Source: a virus
Virus record (IMG/VR): IMGVR_UViG_3300042564_002819
Coordinates: 62,001-126,000 of that record
Length of the DNA: 64,000 bases
Strand: one strand, 5' to 3'
The notes below the pieces were generated by a model. That model made no database searches. It was not told where the DNA came from and was given only the letters and a program-made list of their open reading frames with translations. Positions 32,972-44,900 of this stretch are shown piece after piece; the first letter of the stretch is position 1; the number at the start of each line of letters is the position of its first letter. The position numbers and the translations under genes were made by a program.

Positions 32972-34457
32972 CCTTTAAAACGCATTCAACTAGCTTTTCT
33001 TCATTCGATTCATTAGTCTCTAGTGCAACACCAACTAATCCGTTAGTTGCTAATGTTGAGCAAACTCCGTCTTGCCATGCATATACTGCTTGTCCTTTTT
33101 TTACAGGACCAGTTATTCTAACCGGAACTCTTCCTTTAAGAGCAATAGCTTGCCCGTCGATATGAGAATTCATTAAATACGCCGGTTTTTCTGATATGAC
33201 ACCTATACAAACATTACTTGAGTTTGCAGGGCATGTTTCATGCTCACCGTTATAAGAAACTGCCATTGCAGTTCCAACTGGATGTGAAAATTCAACTGTA
33301 TACTTTTCAGCTAAGTCGGCATATTGTGCAACTGTGGCTGTTCCTACAAAGAAAGTTGCCTTTAATGCACCAGCTGTGATAGTTTGGCCGCCAATTGTTT
33401 CATTTGCTGCTGTTCTAGATGCAACAGTATCTGCTGTTGCAGATACAGATGCAGTTTTGTAAGATGAACCTACCTTTAATGTATCAGCTTGTGTTGCAAT
33501 TCCATTAAAAGTAGTTGCATATACAGTTTGCCACTTTTCGGAAGACTTTCCTAAGTCAAAAGTATTTGTTGCACCTGGATGTATACCTGTACTGTCAATA
33601 TAGGATATTAAGCTATTGCTTGCATTTTTAATTCTTAATAAATTTCTAACTAACTTTATAACCGGAGTTTGTAAGTCAGTATCTATATTAATAATTAAAT
33701 CGTTATCACTTCCGAGTGTGATACCGCTGTCATCAAAACTTACTACGCTAGCAAACGATGTGTTGTCAGTAGTTAGGTAATCCGATGCTGCTCTTCCGTT
33801 TAGTTTTACAGCATTTGATGCTGTTCCCCAAAATCTATAATTTGATGATGTGACCCCTGCGGTGCTTGCTCTTGTGTCTATTAATGTAACACCTTGCTTA
33901 ATTACATCAAAGCCTGTTATAGCAGTGCCAGTTGAGTTGGTAAAGTCGGCATCTTTACTAATAACAAAAACAACTGTATCGTTAATGGTGCCCGTAATTA
34001 CGTTGTGTGATGCGGCTCCAGTGTCTGTTAGCGTTATACTTTTCATTTGTGTTTCGCCAACACCCGGTGCTGTTTGTGGTCCAACTAATATCCATTCATT
34101 TAATGAATTTTTTACATATAGTTGTTCTGTTGAATTATTCCACCAAAACTCGCCCTCAACAAATCCAGATGGTTGTGTCGCACTTATTTCTGTACCACCT
34201 GTAGTTTTCCATTTTGTTCCATCGTAGACTTTTAATTTACTTACGGAGGTGTCAAACCAGATCATTCCAGAAACTGGTTTTGGTGGAGCAGATGATCCTG
34301 CAAAATTTTCTAATAAAAACATAAAGTTTTCATTTTGAGCTTCACCGTACCCAGCATAGTTTTTGCCGATGAATTTTAATTCAGTTGATGTATTTACTGT
34401 ACCATCGTCAACTGTTGTTTGTACTGTACCGTTATATTTGTTAATAATGTATGCCAT
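32967..34457 (-). CDS. Tail fibre protein with shared N-terminal module and YADLAE-type C-terminus
   Basis: The 496-residue protein carries the N-terminal module seen in three successive genes: NENFMFLLENFAGS, PVSGMIWFDTS, LKVYDGTKWKTTGG, then WILVGP (about 1-135). The middle is beta-rich. The C-terminal 120 residues start AQYADLAEKYTVE and contain CIGVISEKPAYLMN, GQAIALKGRVPVRITGPV and VGVALETN; this is a recurrent fibre-end domain in marine phages. The C-terminus differs from those of its two paralogues, which suggests different receptors or roles. The gene is separate from the upstream one, with a GATAAATA motif in the gap. Confidence 0.7.
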   Translation of the reverse strand: MAYIINKYNGTVQTTVDDGTVNTSTELKFIGKNYAGYGEAQNENFMFLLENFAGSSAPPKPVSGMIWFDTSVSKLKVYDGTKWKTTGGTEISATQPSGFVEGEFWWNNSTEQLYVKNSLNEWILVGPQTAPGVGETQMKSITLTDTGAASHNVITGTINDTVVFVISKDADFTNSTGTAITGFDVIKQGVTLIDTRASTAGVTSSNYRFWGTASNAVKLNGRAASDYLTTDNTSFASVVSFDDSGITLGSDNDLIINIDTDLQTPVIKLVRNLLRIKNASNSLISYIDSTGIHPGATNTFDLGKSSEKWQTVYATTFNGIATQADTLKVGSSYKTASVSATADTVASRTAANETIGGQTITAGALKATFFVGTATVAQYADLAEKYTVEFSHPVGTAMAVSYNGEHETCPANSSNVCIGVISEKPAYLMNSHIDGQAIALKGRVPVRITGPVKKGQAVYAWQDGVCSTLATNGLVGVALETNESNEEKLVECVLKV

Positions 34458-34484
34458 TATGGAAGAACCCCTAGTGCTTTATGT

Positions 34485-34492
34485 TATTTATC
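34485..34492 (-). promoter_or_regulatory. T4-like late promoter motif GATAAATA
   Basis: GATAAATA on the minus strand lies in the 38-base gap before the fibre gene starting at 34457. It matches NATAAATA, with the ribosome site following before the ATG. Confidence 0.5.
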
Positions 34493-34495
34493 GCA

Positions 34496-36307
34496 TTATG
34501 GATAAACTGAAGTTGACACATAAGTCCATTGATAGGCCCCGTCAACTTGAAATACTTTTAATGATCTAGCTACAGTCAATGACACAGATTCAACTGTGTC
34601 CGAAAAACCGACATCTTGTAAAACAGATTGATTTTCAACACCGTTTTTATCAACTGCAACAAATGTTTTATTAATTCCATCGGCCCCATTGTATGAGATT
34701 GTTCCAGAATATGCAGTGCAATGAACGTATGCATAAACTCCAACATTTTTAGTAATACCTGGTACTAAATCTTCTATAAATGATGCTAATTGAGTATTGT
34801 TTACTCCTGTAATGTCAAATGTTAAGTATACATTTTGATCTTGGAATTTTTCATCTACGTATGTTTTATTTGCTATAGAACTTCCTGGATCGCTTACATC
34901 TGGTGTTGCTACCCCTGTTATTTTAACGTCTGCTAACAACGGATCACTAAAAACTACTGTGCCATCGCTAACAATGTATAATGGATACCCTGTAGTAGTG
35001 ATTGTTGCACCGTTTAAGTTTATATAATCAACATTTAAATTAGTTAAAACTCCTATAGATGTTAGACCTGGGGCCGAAGTAACCGAAGAACCTAGTGCAG
35101 TAGCAGACAACACTAAAGAATTATTAATTTTGTATTGATATCCAGTAGGTATGTTAAAGTGACTAGTTGCATTCCAATTATTATTTGCATTGTCCCATGT
35201 TAACGATTTATCGCTAACTCCAGATTTTACAACTATACCAGCACCATCGAGTTCTATTTCTGAAAAAGTTGTGCCACCCGAAGTTATACCAAGTTCTATT
35301 GTTTTATCTTCAACTCGTATGTTAGTAACATCAAAATATGATGCTGAGCCGCCTACAATTAAGTCTCCGGTAATTCTCATACTGCCTGTTAAATCTAAAG
35401 AGTATTGCGGAGTTGATTGCCATATACCTATTCTTGAGTTTAAGTTGTCTATCTTAATTGCATCAACATTTGACGAGCCTTGGCGCACTTGTATTTTAAA
35501 ATCAGATCCAGAGATTTGAGATCTCTGTACAACAGTGTTGCTTTCTACTTTAACAGTAAAATCCGAATCGTCTCCAACAACTAGTCCTGTATCATTTTTT
35601 ACATGTAGCCAGCCAGTAGTAGTATTGTTAGATGCAATTTTTAAAAAACTGTTTGGAGTATATAAGTTTCCTAAGCTGTCTATTAATTGTGTTGTTGAGC
35701 TAGCAGGACCGTTAAATTTAAAGTCTGTGTGCTCAGAACTCATATTCCAACCAGCTAGAATGCTTGTTCCAAAGTTAGTAATAGATGTTGCTGCTGTAAA
35801 ACTTTCGCTACTAACAATAGCGACAGTAGTATTTCCGATTAAAAATCTTGCTACAACTCTAGGTTGTCCTGTATTATCTGTAATAGTTGTTATACTAAAT
35901 CCCGATTCTCCTTGCGAATCAGTGTATATAGGACCGGCTAGTATTAAATTGCTTCCATCACTAAAGTAAATCTGTTTATTATTAGTGTCTACCCATATGT
36001 CTCCTGCTAACATTGTTGGTTGAGTTGCAGAAACAATTGTTGCATCAGTTGATCTAAAAATAGATCCATCAAATATTTTTAATCTGTTTTCAGATGTATC
36101 ATACCATAGCTGACCTCTAATAGGATTAGCAGGTGGAGAGGAATTAGAAAAGTTTTCCAATAACTTTATAAAGTTTTCATTAAAATATTCGCCGTATCCT
36201 GTATAATTGCGACCTACTAGTACCAAGTCAGTTGTATCGGTATCTATTCGTCCATCGACCAAGTCAACTAAGAGTGTACCGTCGGCTGTATTAATTTTAT
36301 AACTCAT
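34496..36307 (-). CDS. Tail fibre protein with shared N-terminal module
   Basis: The 603-residue protein begins with the shared module: YTGYGEYFNENFIKLLENF, PIRGQLWYDTS, LKIFDGSIFRSTD, ATQPTMLAGDIWVDTNNKQ, then LAGPIY (about 1-135). The middle carries beta repeats, including SLDLTGSMRITGDLIVGGSA and NKTYVDEKFQDQN, and the C-terminus is unlike those of the neighbouring paralogues, with SVSLTVARSLKVFQVDGAY. It overlaps the upstream fibre gene by one base (TAATG), so the two are probably made in fixed proportion. Fibre identity is good; the receptor is unknown. Confidence 0.7.
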   Translation of the reverse strand: MSYKINTADGTLLVDLVDGRIDTDTTDLVLVGRNYTGYGEYFNENFIKLLENFSNSSPPANPIRGQLWYDTSENRLKIFDGSIFRSTDATIVSATQPTMLAGDIWVDTNNKQIYFSDGSNLILAGPIYTDSQGESGFSITTITDNTGQPRVVARFLIGNTTVAIVSSESFTAATSITNFGTSILAGWNMSSEHTDFKFNGPASSTTQLIDSLGNLYTPNSFLKIASNNTTTGWLHVKNDTGLVVGDDSDFTVKVESNTVVQRSQISGSDFKIQVRQGSSNVDAIKIDNLNSRIGIWQSTPQYSLDLTGSMRITGDLIVGGSASYFDVTNIRVEDKTIELGITSGGTTFSEIELDGAGIVVKSGVSDKSLTWDNANNNWNATSHFNIPTGYQYKINNSLVLSATALGSSVTSAPGLTSIGVLTNLNVDYINLNGATITTTGYPLYIVSDGTVVFSDPLLADVKITGVATPDVSDPGSSIANKTYVDEKFQDQNVYLTFDITGVNNTQLASFIEDLVPGITKNVGVYAYVHCTAYSGTISYNGADGINKTFVAVDKNGVENQSVLQDVGFSDTVESVSLTVARSLKVFQVDGAYQWTYVSTSVYP

Positions 36308-38334
36308 TAAAAGACTCCGTGATAAATGATGTATGTTACAGTAGCAAACGGTGGAACTGTGGTGAATTCGATTTGCGATGTATAATTATAGATACCTTCA
36401 GTCCTTGTAAGTCCAGATCCTGGGTCGCCGCCAACTATCGATACACTTGATGATCCACCGTCAGCAACTCCAGTTACGTTGGTAGTTGCATAGAATTGTG
36501 TACCATCATCGCCCATTAAGCTATGTTTGTGTTCCGGTAATTGATTTTCAATGATAAAATCACTTTCTGATCCACCATATTGTCCTACCGATTCAGACGC
36601 TATATCTTGTAATACTCTGTTTCCGCTTACTGCATCAGCTTTATGACCTAGTAGGAATCTTCCTCTAAGATCCGGTATTTTAAAAAATGCAGTTGAGGAA
36701 CCTGCTCCAAAGTTTGTTCCTATTGCTGTAAATAATGCGGCATAAGAAACTTTTGATTTTTCTGTTCCGTCACAAATAAACCAACCCGGAGGTGCAGTGG
36801 TACCTGCATATGACATAATTGAGCCAACAGGTATAACCGGACCTACAGCAGTATTAGGAATTTTACTAGTCAATGTTTCTTGACTTACTCTTTTTAAACC
36901 TATATCAGCACCGGCTAATCTTCTAATAACAATTTGATCTGTTGAATCAATTGTTGATATAAGTGTTTTTGAAGTAAAATAGCTATCGCTAAGTGTAGTT
37001 GTAAAAGTTTTTGTTGTGCCGCCAGTCTGGCCGTCAAAAACAAAGCTCGGAGCCGTTATGTCTCCTGTCATTACAAACGTAGTAGGACTATTTAATCTTC
37101 CTGTAGTTGTTGAGGATCCTGTAACGTTTCCAGTTAAACTTCCGACAAATGTTCCATAAAAGTTTGTAGCATAAACATTGTTAAATCTTGACAACGATGA
37201 GCCTATGTTCTTGCCTGTTGTTTCTGGCAATATATTACCATTAACAGTTAAAGAACCTTCTAAATCTATGTTACCACCAACATTTAAATTTTTAGCTATG
37301 CCTGCACCACCAGGTACAATTAAAGCACCATTTGAAATCGTTGTGCTTTCTGTAGTACCTCCTAATGTTAGTGTACCAGATGCAACTATATTTCCAACAA
37401 CATCAAGTGCTTCTGTTGGAATTTTAGTTGGACTACCTATTGCAACTTTAGTATCATTATATACTCTAATTGCAGTTGTCGAAACACCTGCATTATTAAC
37501 TTTAAAGTCAATACTTCCGTCACTTGCTTTATGTGAAATTTCACCTACGCTACCACTAACAGAAAACACAAGAGTTTGTGTTTCACCGATGTCAAGGCCG
37601 CCGTTATTTCTTATTCTCAGTGTTCTAGATAAAATATTTTCTGTACTTTTTCTAACAAAGTCTGTTCCTGGAACATTTGTATTAGAAATAACTAAATTTT
37701 CTGCTTTTTCAGCAAGACCATAATACTTTGCAGCTTGGCCGCCGATGTTGCCACTTATGTTAATTCCTGGATATATTGTGCTATATCCTTGAATTACAGC
37801 TTTAGGAATAAATTCTACTGAACTTATTATCGACACCGGAATGTCGCTAACATAATTTATAATAACCGGTATTTCTTGATTTGTAGTCGAAGTAACGGTA
37901 ACAAATTTTGATCCAGTGCTAGCACCTTCGCTATAATCCGGGCCTACTAAAATCCAACCAGAACCGCTATACAAGTATACTTGCTGATTTGCTGTATCTA
38001 CCCACAGGTCACCTATTGTACTTGTTGAAGCTTCGGGTTCTGTAGTAGCTTTTTTTAAGCCGCCGGCACTAACCCATTGTGTACCATCGTAAACTTTGAG
38101 TTGGTCAATACCGTCAGTTGTATCGTACCAAAGTTGTCCTTCGACCGGATTTTCAGGCGATGTAGTATTAGCAAAATTTTCTAACAAATGTAAAAAGTTT
38201 TCTAAAACAATATTTCCAAAATCTGAAAGATTTCTTCCAGGTAGTTGAAGAGAAGTGTCTGTGTTAACAGTATTATCTTCAACTGTTATAGAACCTTTGT
38301 TAACACTGTCAGTAAAGTTTACTTCATATGCCAT
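36307..38334 (-). CDS. Tail fibre protein with C-terminal tail-collar domain
   Basis: The 675-residue protein has the same N-terminal module as the next two genes (LENFLHLLENFANT, PVEGQLWYDTT, LKVYDGTQWVSAGG, GSGWILVGP). The C-terminal 180 residues form a phage tail-collar domain: VIPVGSIMSYAGTTAPPGWF, CDGTEKSKVSYAALF, FFKIPDLRGRFLLG, then NQLPEHKHSL, where H-x-H is typical of the metal-binding tips of collar fibres such as T4 gp12. It ends in FATVTYIIYHGVF, also typical. It is the long, receptor-binding type of fibre. It starts two bases after the stop of the 38337 gene and ends one base into the next. Confidence 0.8.
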   Translation of the reverse strand: MAYEVNFTDSVNKGSITVEDNTVNTDTSLQLPGRNLSDFGNIVLENFLHLLENFANTTSPENPVEGQLWYDTTDGIDQLKVYDGTQWVSAGGLKKATTEPEASTSTIGDLWVDTANQQVYLYSGSGWILVGPDYSEGASTGSKFVTVTSTTNQEIPVIINYVSDIPVSIISSVEFIPKAVIQGYSTIYPGINISGNIGGQAAKYYGLAEKAENLVISNTNVPGTDFVRKSTENILSRTLRIRNNGGLDIGETQTLVFSVSGSVGEISHKASDGSIDFKVNNAGVSTTAIRVYNDTKVAIGSPTKIPTEALDVVGNIVASGTLTLGGTTESTTISNGALIVPGGAGIAKNLNVGGNIDLEGSLTVNGNILPETTGKNIGSSLSRFNNVYATNFYGTFVGSLTGNVTGSSTTTGRLNSPTTFVMTGDITAPSFVFDGQTGGTTKTFTTTLSDSYFTSKTLISTIDSTDQIVIRRLAGADIGLKRVSQETLTSKIPNTAVGPVIPVGSIMSYAGTTAPPGWFICDGTEKSKVSYAALFTAIGTNFGAGSSTAFFKIPDLRGRFLLGHKADAVSGNRVLQDIASESVGQYGGSESDFIIENQLPEHKHSLMGDDGTQFYATTNVTGVADGGSSSVSIVGGDPGSGLTRTEGIYNYTSQIEFTTVPPFATVTYIIYHGVF

Positions 38335-38336
38335 TA

Positions 38337-38948
38337 TTAAACCTCGTTAAACCCGCTTAGGCTTTGTACTCTTACAGTATAATCAATCTGGATTAGTCTG
38401 TTTAAACTCTTTTGGACAGGGTGAAAAATTACGTGAGTAATTAATCTTCCTGTACCCGATGAACTGTAGCTCTTAAGTCCTAGTTCATCAAAAACAAATA
38501 ATTGGTCAGTATTTGCTGCTGTATCAAATGCATCCTGACCGTCTGGTTCGCCGTAATCTAACAAACAACTAACTAGTATATCGGTATAGTTTGTGCCCGA
38601 TACGTGTCTTATTTCGGTCTTGTTTCTAGTAGGATCTGTATTGTTTACACTTCTATCATCAACTACTTTGTTATATGTTTGGTTATACAAACTAGCATTT
38701 GTACCAGTTGTATTAGGAGTCAAGTATGTGATTATACCAGTTGGATCTACACTTGTGCCGCCGTTTCCGAACGCCATTTCGTATATAAATCCCTGTCCAG
38801 CATTTGACAAACTTTCGGCCAATGCTAAACTCATGTTTTCGTAATGTATAGCATTACGCTTGTTAATAAATATTTCTCCTGTTTTTGGATCAAATATTTT
38901 GATGTGTCCTTCGACGTGTATTCCATTAAGATCGTTTAAATTTGTCAT
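38337..38948 (-). CDS. Tail/baseplate-associated protein
   Basis: Using ATG 38948 (AGGTG six bases upstream) the protein has 203 residues; a GTG three codons earlier is less likely. GHIKIFDPKTGEIFINKRNA, then AFGNGGT and SVNNTDPTRN, followed by VFDELGLKSYS and LITHVIFHPVQKSLNRLIQI, resemble small virion proteins that sit beside baseplate genes in T4-like marine phages. No enzyme motif is seen. It lies between the giant protein and the fibre genes and starts a transcript with its own AATAAATA motif, so it is probably co-expressed with the first fibre. Confidence 0.6.
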   Translation of the reverse strand: MTNLNDLNGIHVEGHIKIFDPKTGEIFINKRNAIHYENMSLALAESLSNAGQGFIYEMAFGNGGTSVDPTGIITYLTPNTTGTNASLYNQTYNKVVDDRSVNNTDPTRNKTEIRHVSGTNYTDILVSCLLDYGEPDGQDAFDTAANTDQLFVFDELGLKSYSSSGTGRLITHVIFHPVQKSLNRLIQIDYTVRVQSLSGFNEV

Positions 38949-38965
38949 ATGTTTCACCTATACTA

Positions 38966-38973
38966 TATTTATT
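38966..38973 (-). promoter_or_regulatory. T4-like late promoter motif AATAAATA
   Basis: AATAAATA on the minus strand overlaps the stop codon of the giant gene, 18 bases before the ATG at 38948. It fits NATAAATA, and AGGTG lies between it and the start. Confidence 0.5.
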
Positions 38974-41900
38974 TAGGTAAGAGTATTGTTGCTTCACGCA
39001 AGAATCTGCTTATATTATTATTAGAAGTTGTTAATGATTTGCCACTTTCATTCCATACTTTACCAGTTGATCTTGCAATTACTACCTTAACTCCTGCTGG
39101 CGGTGCTATTGCCAACACCAGGTTATTATCTTCTATAGAAAATTCTGGCGGAATTGTAACATCACCTTCGGGACTATCCTGTGCTATTGTTTGATCAAAC
39201 AACTGTATTGAATTTTTTCTTAGGCGTCGGCCAGCAACAAAAACTTCAATTTCGTCAACGCTTTCAGGAATCATATAATCTCTGAAAGCAAATGTTGTAG
39301 CTGTAGAACTACCATCTGCTATTTCAGTTTGTGTAAGAACAACATCTGAATAGTTAATAGTTTCTTCAGGGCCTTGTCCATAAGCAACTGTGCCAACATT
39401 ATAAAGATTTTTTACACCTGTACCAAGTGTACCTCTTCTTAATTGTTGTAACTTATTTCCAACTACTTCAAAATATTCAATTCTTTCACCGTCAATAAAA
39501 ACTACTCCCGGTATATTTTTTGATTTGTTTGGCTGGAATATACCACTTGTGCTTTCAAGTACAATTCTTAAGTCATAATAATTTAAAGGTTCTGCTAGTA
39601 CATAAGAATTACTTTGATTTAGCCTCTTATAATGTGTTCTGTTTAGCATATCTTTAAAAATTCTAAAACCGTACTTTGGTGAAACAGGTGAATTTCCAAA
39701 TTCAATAACATCTATTTTGTCATTATTAAATGGTAACGACGATAATTGTATTGCATCCATTGTAGGAACTAAAACATAATCTATGTTTGGTGTTAACAAC
39801 TCGCCATTAAGTGCTACCCAAACGTAGTTTGCACTCGATGTAGTGCCGTTTAATTTAATATATCCACTCGATGTAAGATTTCTTGTTATCCAATTTTCTG
39901 TGGTTTCGTCAACATATGTATCTCTAAGTACTTTATATAAAGTTCTCTTAAAGTTGTTAATGTCGTGGTTACTAAATTGATATATTTCAATATCTGTACC
40001 AGAGCTCGGAGGAGTAGCAAAAGTTAAACTGTCACTTAATTCGTAAGTTACATCTAAAATTGTTAACAAAGTTTCGCTTAATTCAAACTCTGGAGAAATT
40101 GTAAATGAATTTCTAATATCATTTCTAAAAGATCTTACAACAATTTCGTCCTCAGAGACTGTTTTAACATACGCAGTATAAGATGAACTGTCGTTAGTAG
40201 ATACCAAAGTAATTTCAGAGTCTGCAACAATCATGCTGTCCACTGCACTTGAAAACTTTATTCTTGAATCTATAAAATAGTAATCTGCATCAGTTATAAT
40301 ATAAACTTCAAGTGTACTTCCTGAAATTCCAATATCTTCTTGCAACAATCTTACAATGCCGACTGTTGAATCAAATGTAAATTCTTCTTTTGTTAATTGT
40401 ATGCCGTTAACAAAAACTAATACGTTTGCTTCATCTATAGTTGTTGTGTCGCTGTATTGCCAAGAATCGATTGCATATTCTCTCTCATCTGTTGTAATAA
40501 ACGACTTACTGTAACCAGGACTTAAAATCTGGTTGTTAGATTTAACAATAAGATTGTATGCTAACGGTTGCTTGTTAAACGGAACAGGATTATCTGTACC
40601 ATCAAAGTCATGATAATCTGTGCTGCCATCTGCTTCGAAAGTTCTGTCAATAATTATTTGACTATAAGTTTTTAATGGTGTATCGTATATCGAATATTGA
40701 ATTAGATCTCCATTTGCAATTGCCGACGACTCGAAAACAATCTTAAGTCTGTTTGGATATTGCTCAGTATCTTGTGTTCTAATTTGATTGTAATCTCTGC
40801 CTTTTTCTTTAACTATTCCGTTAACAGTTACAAATGTTGACAGTGTTTCACTCCAAACTGCCGAAGTTACATAACTAGTTGTACTTCCGTCTGATATAGT
40901 ATATTCAGTGTCTATTAGATTAGCACCGTTAACGCCAATAGTTAAGATTGACAATAATGATCCGGTTGGTATAGTACTATCAGAAAACGAAATTGTTTGA
41001 TCTTCGTAATCAACTGTAAACATATCTGGTTTTAAGATTTGGTTATCAACTTTAACAATTATTCCGTCAGCTGTTTGAGGAATATTAGGAAGATCAAACA
41101 CAGATCTTGTACCATCTATTTTATAGTTTGCAACAGTAACAATTCCAACACCATCTGCAGATCTATGATATACTTTTAAGTCAAGTGTGTCTAGAACTTG
41201 TCCAGGTACTAACTCTTCTGGTCCTCTCGATGATGCAGTAACGAAGCCGTCACCGTCTATAGTTATATCAGCACTTGACAAACCTGTTGCTGTAGTATAT
41301 GCAAAGTTACCTCCTGAGATAGAAGTATCGTAGCTTGTATCTGTTGGTGCAAAGCTTCCGTCACTTGTGCTTTTTCTTATTATAACTATGTCATTAGCAA
41401 CTGTTTCGATTAGCTCTTCATCGATAGTAACAGTATCTGTTACACCATCTCCAATAATAGTAGCCATTTTTGCATTTAGATTACTTAACGGTGTACTAGT
41501 GCCGTAATTCTCGTCATCAAGTCTAATATTATTTAGATAAAAGTTGTATTCAACATTTAATTCTAGTGGCTTACTTAATGTAAGTATTGAAGTACTTCCA
41601 TCTAATATAAAAATTTCATCTTCGTATGTATTGTCAAAAGTATCCCAGGGCATGGATCCGTATCCACCGACACCAAATCCTTGCTCAGTACCAAAATCGA
41701 CACTGTTAACATTTACACCTTCGAATGTAACGCCATCCATTAGTTGAGACAAATCTTTGCCAGCCATGCCTGTGGTTGGATTATAGAAAAAGTTTATTCT
41801 ATCAGCAGCATGTAATAAAGATATGTCTTTTTTATAAGTAATCGATATTTGTGATCCCAATGCTGGTGCATCAACAAATTTTATGTATCCAAGATGACGG

Positions 41901-44900
41901 TCAAATCCTTTTGATTTGTCAATGTCATTTCCGATTACAAATTTGCTACTTAATTGCTGAATTCCATTTATTGTAACAACGTAGCTATCTGTTCTAACAT
42001 TCATTGGCCATTTTAGTACAAATTTTTCTTTTGCTGCTGTTCCTACAAATGATTCTGTTTCTTCTAATTCAGTAAACAGATAAGAACTGCTAATTCTGTC
42101 AAATCTTAAAACAACGTGTGCTGATCTAACAACTCCGTTTCCTAAAATAGCAACAGCAACCGCTGGTTCTCCGCCTTCATCTTGTGTTCCGTTAATAGAT
42201 ATCAATGGTGCTTTATAATATTTTCCACCTTTATTTACTATTTCAATTTTTGACACACGGCCTCTACTTAAGTAAGCTTTTGCTGTAGTTCCGTTCTCGC
42301 CTTCAACTACAACAACCGGTGTTTCTTTGTATTTTGATCCACCGTTAGCTACTTCTATAGATACAATATCGTAACCGTTGTTTTCTGTCCAACTTCTGTA
42401 AGGGTATTGTAAGTATTTGTCAATAACATCTTGAATTTGATTGTTTTCATACTTAGCATAACTAGTTTCTATTTCTTTTGTTATTTCGTTATAGCTAGGA
42501 GGTAAGTCAAAATCTGTAACCAGTGATTCAGTAGGTTCGATAGAAGAATACGCACTTATATATTCTCTTACTTTTGTACTGTATGGCTTTACTTCGTTAA
42601 CATAATCTTGATAATTTTCGAGATTATCGTTTTGGAAGTTAACAGGTTGATGCAAGTTGCCAACATTGTGTTTTACTCTTACAAAGCTAGTTTTAAAGGC
42701 CCAGTCAAGTCCATGCTGCTCGTGTATTGCATATCTTAAACTTGCAAAGAATAGATTTATGTATTCAACTGCTAAATCGCCTATAAATATTTCATTTTTT
42801 AACGCTGATAAAATATTTCTCAATTCGTTTACAGGTTCTTTATCATAGAATGTTAAGTCAAATACGTTTGCATCATATCCGCTGTTGATAGATGCATAAT
42901 CGTATAGCCTTGTAGAAAGCTGTATAGTACCATTTTGTCTACCCACAGTTTTATAATTTACTGTATAATCTTCAGTTGTCGAATCTGCAATTTTTTCTAA
43001 CAATAGCCAACCGCCAGAACCGATGTTATTAATTTTTATAACTTCTCCGATTTCGTCGTCGAGTCCAAATAATTCATAACTTTGATCTACAACATGATCG
43101 ATTTGTGTTAGGCTTGTATAGTCCGATAGATACCAGTCAGCATAGTCCCAATATCTAGTAGTGTCGTAGTTCTGATTGTCTTTTCTATTCCAAGTTTGTG
43201 TTGCTTTGTTCCATTCATAAATTGCCCAACGGCCGCCTATTTCGGCATCAGCCTTAACTAAAACACTGTACTTTCTAACATTCAATTTTACATTGTCAGT
43301 ATAGTTTTTACCAGAAGATCTAATATATGTACTAGTAATTTGTCCAAGATTGTTTATTGTTGTTTTAACAATTGCATTAGTGCCATTGCTGTCAACTATT
43401 TCAACATTCGGTGCAACACGATAACCTCTACCTGGATTGTCAATGTTTATAGAAATAATTTTTCCATTTTCAATCACCGGTGTTAATTGAGCTTGTTCTG
43501 TTTTTGATACTCCTACAAAACGAAGATCGTCTACTGTGTCAACTATGCTGTCATATCGACCTGTAGTTATTGCTGGTTCCTCATCTTTTAAGAATAATGT
43601 AGAAATATCATAGTTGTCAACTATTTGTCTAGTAATTAAAACACTGTTTGTTCTTTCAACAAGTTGTTTGACTGCTTCTAATCTATTTACAAACATTCCT
43701 TGACGTGGAGCATTTAAAATTCCATATTTCTGTCTAACAGTTAATGACGAATCTGGAACATTTTTTGAATTTTGATCATAACCAACTAAACTGTCAACCC
43801 ATTTGTTTTCAATTTCAGAATTTAATATAACATTGTTATATCCTTCAGTTATAAGCTGATATTCTGAATGTATATTTGAATTTAATGTTTCATCTTTGGC
43901 TATAGTAAAGTGGATCGCAGTATTTTTGTCTTCTATAAAAGTTTTTACATTATACAATGCAAAACTATTATCGCTTAACAACACTGCAAAACGATATCCT
44001 TGCCCAGCCGGATCTGCTATTAGATTTTCTATTGCAGATGCAGATAGTTGACGTTTACTATTTTCTGGAACATTCTTTTTACTCTTAACCCAGAAATAGA
44101 ATCTATCTACAAACGATCCTGACACAGGATCATAAACTTTTTTAGAACTGTAAATAGTATCGTCGTATAAAGGCTGACCACTTATGCCTTCGGCAAATCC
44201 AGAAGGAGTATCTGCTAATGCAGCCCATCTTGATGGAATTACTGTTGATTCTACCCATTCATAAACATCGATTGATGCACCTGGTAACAGCTTATTCCAA
44301 TTCGAAATTCTGTATTGATCGTCTCCTTGATAAGGATTAAACCAACTAGCAGTTTCTAATTTCCACCAAAGTTTTCCAACTTGGCTTTCTGTCCAACTGT
44401 TAACTGTATCAACAACAACACCGTCTTGTTGATTTACATTAAATGAATAGATAGCAGGATCGTAGAAGGTCTTCCATGTAATTTCTTGTTCAGCAGGACC
44501 TGGTATTTTTCCTTGACGAGGATCAATTACATCAAGATTTACTAATAAATCATTGGTATTAATCGAATACAAGAAGCATCTTTGTATTTTTTCATTATTC
44601 GGTTTGCCTTCTTGTATTGTTACTTCCGTCCAGCTATTTGAATTCTTTGTAGAACGCAAGTCTGCAAATAATCCTAGAGATGAGTCTTCAGAAGACTCAT
44701 AGTTATAAATTAAAGCAGAATCTTCAGTGTTAGCAGGATTTAGTTTAGGAAAACCTATATATAGATGATTATCTATTAATTTGAAGTTACTAATGTCGTT
44801 ATACTTTGTATTTCGATTGTATGCAACATCCTCGCCATATATATAAGAATCTCCAAGTTTTTGGAATAACGCAATTCTGCCAGTATCTTTCAACACATTG

